A stretch of 15,456 nucleotides of DNA from Clostridiales bacterium (GTDB lineage: Bacteria; Bacillota; Clostridia; Christensenellales; Aristaeellaceae), in contig SFFH01000057.1 of NCBI GenBank assembly GCA_004557905.1, positions 1 through 15,456 on the forward strand, given 5' to 3'. Below are positions 13,884 through 15,456 of this stretch, piece by piece; position 1 is the first letter of the stretch; every line of letters begins with the position of its first letter. Under the pieces are notes generated by a model that saw nothing but the letters and a program-made list of their open reading frames with translations, was not told the DNA's origin and ran no database searches. The translations under genes were made by a program, and so were the position numbers.

Positions 13884-15392
13884 ATGGATCAAAAGAAAGC
13901 GGGCGTGCTGCTCAGCTACGGGCAGACGATCCTGTCCACGATCATCTCGCTGGTGTACACCCCGGTCATGCTGCGGCTGCTGGGGCAGAGCGAGTACGGC
14001 ACCTACACGCTGGTCAACGGCTTCATCTCCAACCTCAGCCTGATGAGCTTCGGCCTGGGCAGCGCGTATGTGCGCTACTACGCGCGCTACGAGGCCAGCG
14101 AGGGCGAAGACGGCGTAGCGAAGATCAACGGCATGTTCCTGGTGATCTTTCTGTTCATCGGCGCGGCGAGCCTGCTGGTGGGCGGCGTGCTGGTCGCCAA
14201 CGTGCACAACATCTTCTCGGCCAAGCTGACGCCCGCGGAGGTGGAGACCGCGCGCATCCTGATGGCGCTGCTGGTGGTGAACATCGCGGTGTCCTTCCCG
14301 TGCAGCGTCTTTACGTCCTATATCACGGCCAAGGAGCAGTTCTTCTTTCAGCGCATGATCAGCATGATCCGCACGGTGATCAACCCCATCGTCATGCTGC
14401 CGCTGCTGCTGATGGGCATGGGCTCCGTGGCGCTGGTGCTGGCCACGCTCGTGCTCAGCGTCATCACCGACGCGTCGAGCATCTGGTACTGCGTCAAAAA
14501 GCTGAATATGCGCATGACGTTCGGGAAGTTCGATTTCCGGCTCCTGCGCGAGATGGGCGGCTTCTCGTTCTTCATCTTCCTGAACATGATCATCGACCAG
14601 ATCAACTGGACGGTCGATACGACGATCCTGGGCATCGTCAGCGGCACGGCGGCGACGGCAGTCTACGGCGTGGGCAGCCAGATTCACCGCTACTACATGA
14701 CGATTTCCACCTCCATCTCCGGCGTGTTCGTGCCGCAGATCAACCGCATCGTGGCGCGCGGCGAGGGCGACGATTCGCTCACGCGGCTCTTTACCCGCGT
14801 GGGCAGGATCCAGTTCATGCTGCTGATGCTGGTGCTCACCGGCTTCATCTTCGTGGGCGAGCCCTTCATCGAGGCCTGGGGCGGCGGCGAGTACGAGGGC
14901 GCGTATCCCATCGCGCTGCTGCTGATGGCGCCGGTGACGGTGCCGCTGATCCAGAACCTGGGCATCGAGATCCAGCGCGCGAAGAACAGGCACCAGTTCC
15001 GCTCGAAGGTGTACTTCTTCATGGCGCTGTTCAACGTGGCCATCTCCATTCCGCTGGCCATCCGCCTGGGCGGCCTGGGCTGCGCGCTGGGCACGGCCAT
15101 CTCGATGGTCGTGTGCAACGGCTTTGTCATGAACTGGTACTATCACCGGCACATCGGGCTGGACATGGTCTACTTCTGGCGGAGCATCCTGAGCATCGTG
15201 CCGTCCTTCCTTCCGCCGGTGGTGCTGGGCTTTCTGGCGGTCCGGCTGCACGAGTTTGCGGGCTATGGCGGCGTGCTGACGTTTGCCCTGCCGTACTGCG
15301 CGGTCTATGCCGCGAGCGTGTACCTGCTGGCGATGAACGAGAGCGAGAAGGGCATGGTCAAGGGCATCGGCAGAAAGCTGATCCGCCGATAA
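13884..15392 (+). CDS. Polysaccharide (lipid-linked oligosaccharide) flippase, Wzx/MviN-like
   Basis: A 502-residue integral membrane protein with about 12 to 14 hydrophobic helices. The N-terminus (LSYGQTILSTIISLVYTPVM, then LRLLGQSEYGTYTLVNGF) is typical of the oligosaccharide flippase family (MOP superfamily), which moves lipid-linked sugar units across the inner membrane for capsule, exopolysaccharide or wall-polymer assembly. The start is ATG 13884 with AAGGAG (13873-13878) 5 bases upstream; the frame is open back to 13740 but that part covers the promoter. The stop is TAA at 15390-15392. No glycosyltransferase or polymerase gene lies in the window to the left; a polysaccharide cluster could continue to the right. 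It is a distant superfamily relative of the MATE exporter at the left end. The remaining 64 bases to the window edge hold nothing I can call. Confidence 0.92.
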   Translation: MDQKKAGVLLSYGQTILSTIISLVYTPVMLRLLGQSEYGTYTLVNGFISNLSLMSFGLGSAYVRYYARYEASEGEDGVAKINGMFLVIFLFIGAASLLVGGVLVANVHNIFSAKLTPAEVETARILMALLVVNIAVSFPCSVFTSYITAKEQFFFQRMISMIRTVINPIVMLPLLLMGMGSVALVLATLVLSVITDASSIWYCVKKLNMRMTFGKFDFRLLREMGGFSFFIFLNMIIDQINWTVDTTILGIVSGTAATAVYGVGSQIHRYYMTISTSISGVFVPQINRIVARGEGDDSLTRLFTRVGRIQFMLLMLVLTGFIFVGEPFIEAWGGGEYEGAYPIALLLMAPVTVPLIQNLGIEIQRAKNRHQFRSKVYFFMALFNVAISIPLAIRLGGLGCALGTAISMVVCNGFVMNWYYHRHIGLDMVYFWRSILSIVPSFLPPVVLGFLAVRLHEFAGYGGVLTFALPYCAVYAASVYLLAMNESEKGMVKGIGRKLIRR

Positions 15393-15456
15393 CCGCATAC
15401 GAAAACGGATGAGGTCCTTCATTCGCGTGCTCTCCATGAAGCGAAGCGTCACCATT

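Noticed and set aside
13689..15455. A 588-codon minus-strand open frame antisense to the flippase
   Set aside because: Its product is extremely rich in His, Arg, Gln, Asp and Ala with no domain, the pattern of an antisense shadow in high-GC3 DNA; the plus frame is a clear membrane protein with SD and promoter.

Overview
The window is GC-rich bacterial DNA: most third codon positions are G or C, Shine-Dalgarno (SD) sites are AGGAG-like, and promoters are sigma-A-like. A T-box leader on a prolyl-tRNA synthetase gene and a sodium-pumping decarboxylase subunit point to an anaerobic, GC-rich Bacillota, most likely a Clostridia of the gut type. I cannot name genus or species from sequence alone.

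Layout, left to right. A gene tail (+, 2-118) converges on a MATE-family exporter (-, 294-1583). A 507-base gap holds two dispersed hairpin repeats and a strong bidirectional terminator. Next is proS (-, 2112-3767) with its promoter and T-box leader (3891-4146). The proS frame is broken twice, and one lesion removes class II motif 2. Then comes a secreted beta-lactamase-fold serine hydrolase (-, 4287-5797), also broken by an internal deletion with frameshift. A LysR regulator (-, 5991-6905) follows, with a dyad over its own promoter. Beyond it, in transcription order, lie the beta subunit of a Na+-translocating decarboxylase (-, 7477-8577) and a 52-residue OadG-like subunit (-, 7205-7363). No alpha or biotin-carrier subunit lies nearby. 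Divergent from these is an unusual ferritin-like protein (+, 8772-10046), followed by a Gfo/Idh/MocA oxidoreductase (+, 10137-11300). A third full hairpin repeat and a bidirectional terminator separate that from a converging two-gene operon: a cytoplasmic serine hydrolase (12296-13711) and a SAM methyltransferase (11541-12299), joined by an ATGA overlap. A divergent promoter pair then leads into a polysaccharide flippase (+, 13884-15392).

The genes do not form one pathway; this looks like ordinary chromosome with short transcription units. The most notable points are the damaged proS under an intact-looking T-box, a second similar deletion about 1.6 kb away, a dispersed multi-hairpin repeat whose stems covary between copies and sit just after stop codons, the long ferritin-like protein, and the orphan decarboxylase membrane pair with large hairpins between its two genes. 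I saw no mobile element genes, CRISPR array, tRNA or rRNA.
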